DNA of 33,617 nucleotides from Actinomycetes bacterium (GTDB lineage: Bacteria > Actinomycetota > Acidimicrobiia > Acidimicrobiales > JAAEMS01), in NCBI GenBank assembly GCA_024225275.1, contig JAAEMS010000167.1, positions 1-33,617 of the forward strand. The letters are read 5' to 3'. The notes beneath the pieces were generated by a model. That model had not been told where the DNA came from and made no database searches. It saw only the letters and a program-made list of their open reading frames with translations. The first letter of the stretch is position 1. Each line of letters begins with the position of its first letter. This document shows positions 32,707 to 33,617 of this stretch, piece after piece. The position numbers and the translations under genes were made by a program.

Positions 32707-33617
32707 ATGGTGCTGGCAGAGACACAGGGACGGTCGGTCGGTCAGGTCGGCCCGTTGGGGACAGTGTTGGTGGAGCTGTCGGGGACGTTGGCTCGTTGTC
32801 AGCATCAGCTCGTCAAGGCGGCGGCTGAGTTCGCGGAGTCGGCTGAGTGGTTGCTGGCCGGTTCCCCGACGGCGGCGGGCTGGTTGGCGGGGGTGGCTGA
32901 TGTGGAGGAGTCCACGGCCCGGGAATGGATCCGTACCGGCCGTCGTCTGGGCGAGTTGCCGGTGATTGCTGAGGGGTTCGGTTCCCGGGAGCTGTCCTAT
33001 TCCAAGGTCAGAACTCTGACGCGGGTGGCCACTCGGGAGAACGAGGCCGAGTTGGCCGCTTTGGCCAAGGGGGTGCCGGCCTCGGAGTTGGCTACTGAGA
33101 TAGCGGCGTGGATGAACCGAAACCTGCCCCCGGTGGACATCGCTGAGTATCAGCGTCGTCAGCGGATGGTGAAGTGGCGTCACAGCCCGGACGGGATGAT
33201 TGTGTTCACTCTGCGTCTCGAGCCCCACACTGCGGCGGCACTGATCTCATTGTTGACCTCCCTGGTGATGCGGTCCAAGGCCCGCCAGGAACCCGATGGC
33301 ACCTATCCGGGCACCGTGGCCCAGTACGCGGACGAGGTCGAGGAGCTCCTCACCGACCGGGCCGGTCAGATCGACACCGAAGTGATCTTCCATGTCCGCG
33401 GTGACGGAGCCACCACTGATGACGGCACCCCCATCACCGACACCGTCACCCCACTTCCCGTCAGAAACGGGTGGTCAAGGAACGTGACCGGGTCTGTGTC
33501 GACTGTCGCCGGCGAGACCTTCACGAATACGACCACTACCCCGACTACGCCCACACCCACCTCACCGTCGTCGATGAGCTACAGCTCCGCTGCGCCCCCT
33601 GCCACCACCGCCGCCAC
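32707..33617 (+). pseudogene. DUF222 / HNH endonuclease family gene, frameshifted and cut by the window end
   Basis: From ATG 32707 the DUF222 domain runs about 245 codons: LARCQHQLVKAAAEFAESAE, SPTAAGWLAGVADVEESTAR, SYSKVRTLTRVATRENEAEL and TEVIFHVRGDGATTDDGTPI. After TDTV (near 33445-33460) the family sequence continues in another frame: HPTSRQKRVVKERDRVCVDC and LHEYDHYPDYAHTHL, then CAPCHH, giving an HNH nuclease with CxxC pairs. The linker of about 40 residues normally present between is missing. Such proteins (13E12-like) are multi-copy and probably mobile in actinobacteria. Codons are richer in T-ending and TTG forms than neighbours, supporting transfer. The end lies outside the window. 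Confidence 0.8.

Overview
High-GC (roughly 68-70 %) actinobacterial chromosome segment. The gene set (F420-type LLM oxidoreductases, DUF35/thiolase pairs, cytochrome P450, TesB, an OtsB-GH15 fusion, a DUF222/HNH protein, class I Fe-S fumarase) and the lack of usable Shine-Dalgarno sites before many genes suggest an Acidimicrobiia-like lineage. This placement is inference from gene content; there is no rRNA or other marker in the window. No rRNA, tRNA, CRISPR array, complete insertion sequence or phage module was found.

Layout. 1-4.8 kb: tail of an RDD membrane protein, a crotonase, a DUF3237 protein, the helicase HrpB and the thioesterase TesB. 4.8-7.9 kb: two related small proteins with a hemerythrin-like pattern of His and Glu lie on either side of an NAD-kinase-like protein and an orphan ParA ATPase; three consecutive hairpins occupy the divergent gap between those two. 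7.9-8.9 kb: a decayed two-gene operon (beta-lactamase-like esterase, crotonase). 8.95-11.55 kb: a tight operon DUF35 - thiolase-like - TauD dioxygenase, divergent from the decayed operon and sharing overlapping -10 elements with it. 11.55-13.05 kb: remnant of a 3-hydroxyacyl-CoA dehydrogenase, maf, and a decayed SDR. 13.05-20.2 kb: P450 and MFS (divergent), GNAT, a lipoprotein, a second Cys-less thiolase-like protein, and a GH114-like protein that lacks its catalytic acids. 20.2-25.1 kb: decayed TrpB2, OtsB-GH15 fusion, zinc-protease-like exported protein. 25.1-31.2 kb: two LLM oxidoreductases flanking an SDR, an acyl-CoA ligase, fumarase. 31.2-33.6 kb: thioredoxin-fold protein, eIF-2B-like protein, and a frameshifted DUF222/HNH gene running off the end.

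Many genes (crotonases, TesB, thiolases, DUF35, SDRs, ligase, P450, LLM enzymes) fit catabolism of fatty-acyl, isoprenoid or steroid-like CoA thioesters, but they are in small units rather than one pathway operon.

Two patterns cut across the window. First, about thirteen transcription units begin with TANNNT placed only 6-8 nt before the start codon and no Shine-Dalgarno site, which is the geometry of leaderless mRNAs. It also decides several start codons. Second, at least five genes (crotonase, esterase, SDR, TrpB2, DUF222/HNH), plus a dehydrogenase remnant, keep recognisable ends but carry internal deletions, frameshifts or a nonsense codon, so the region is either decaying through short deletions or contains assembly errors.
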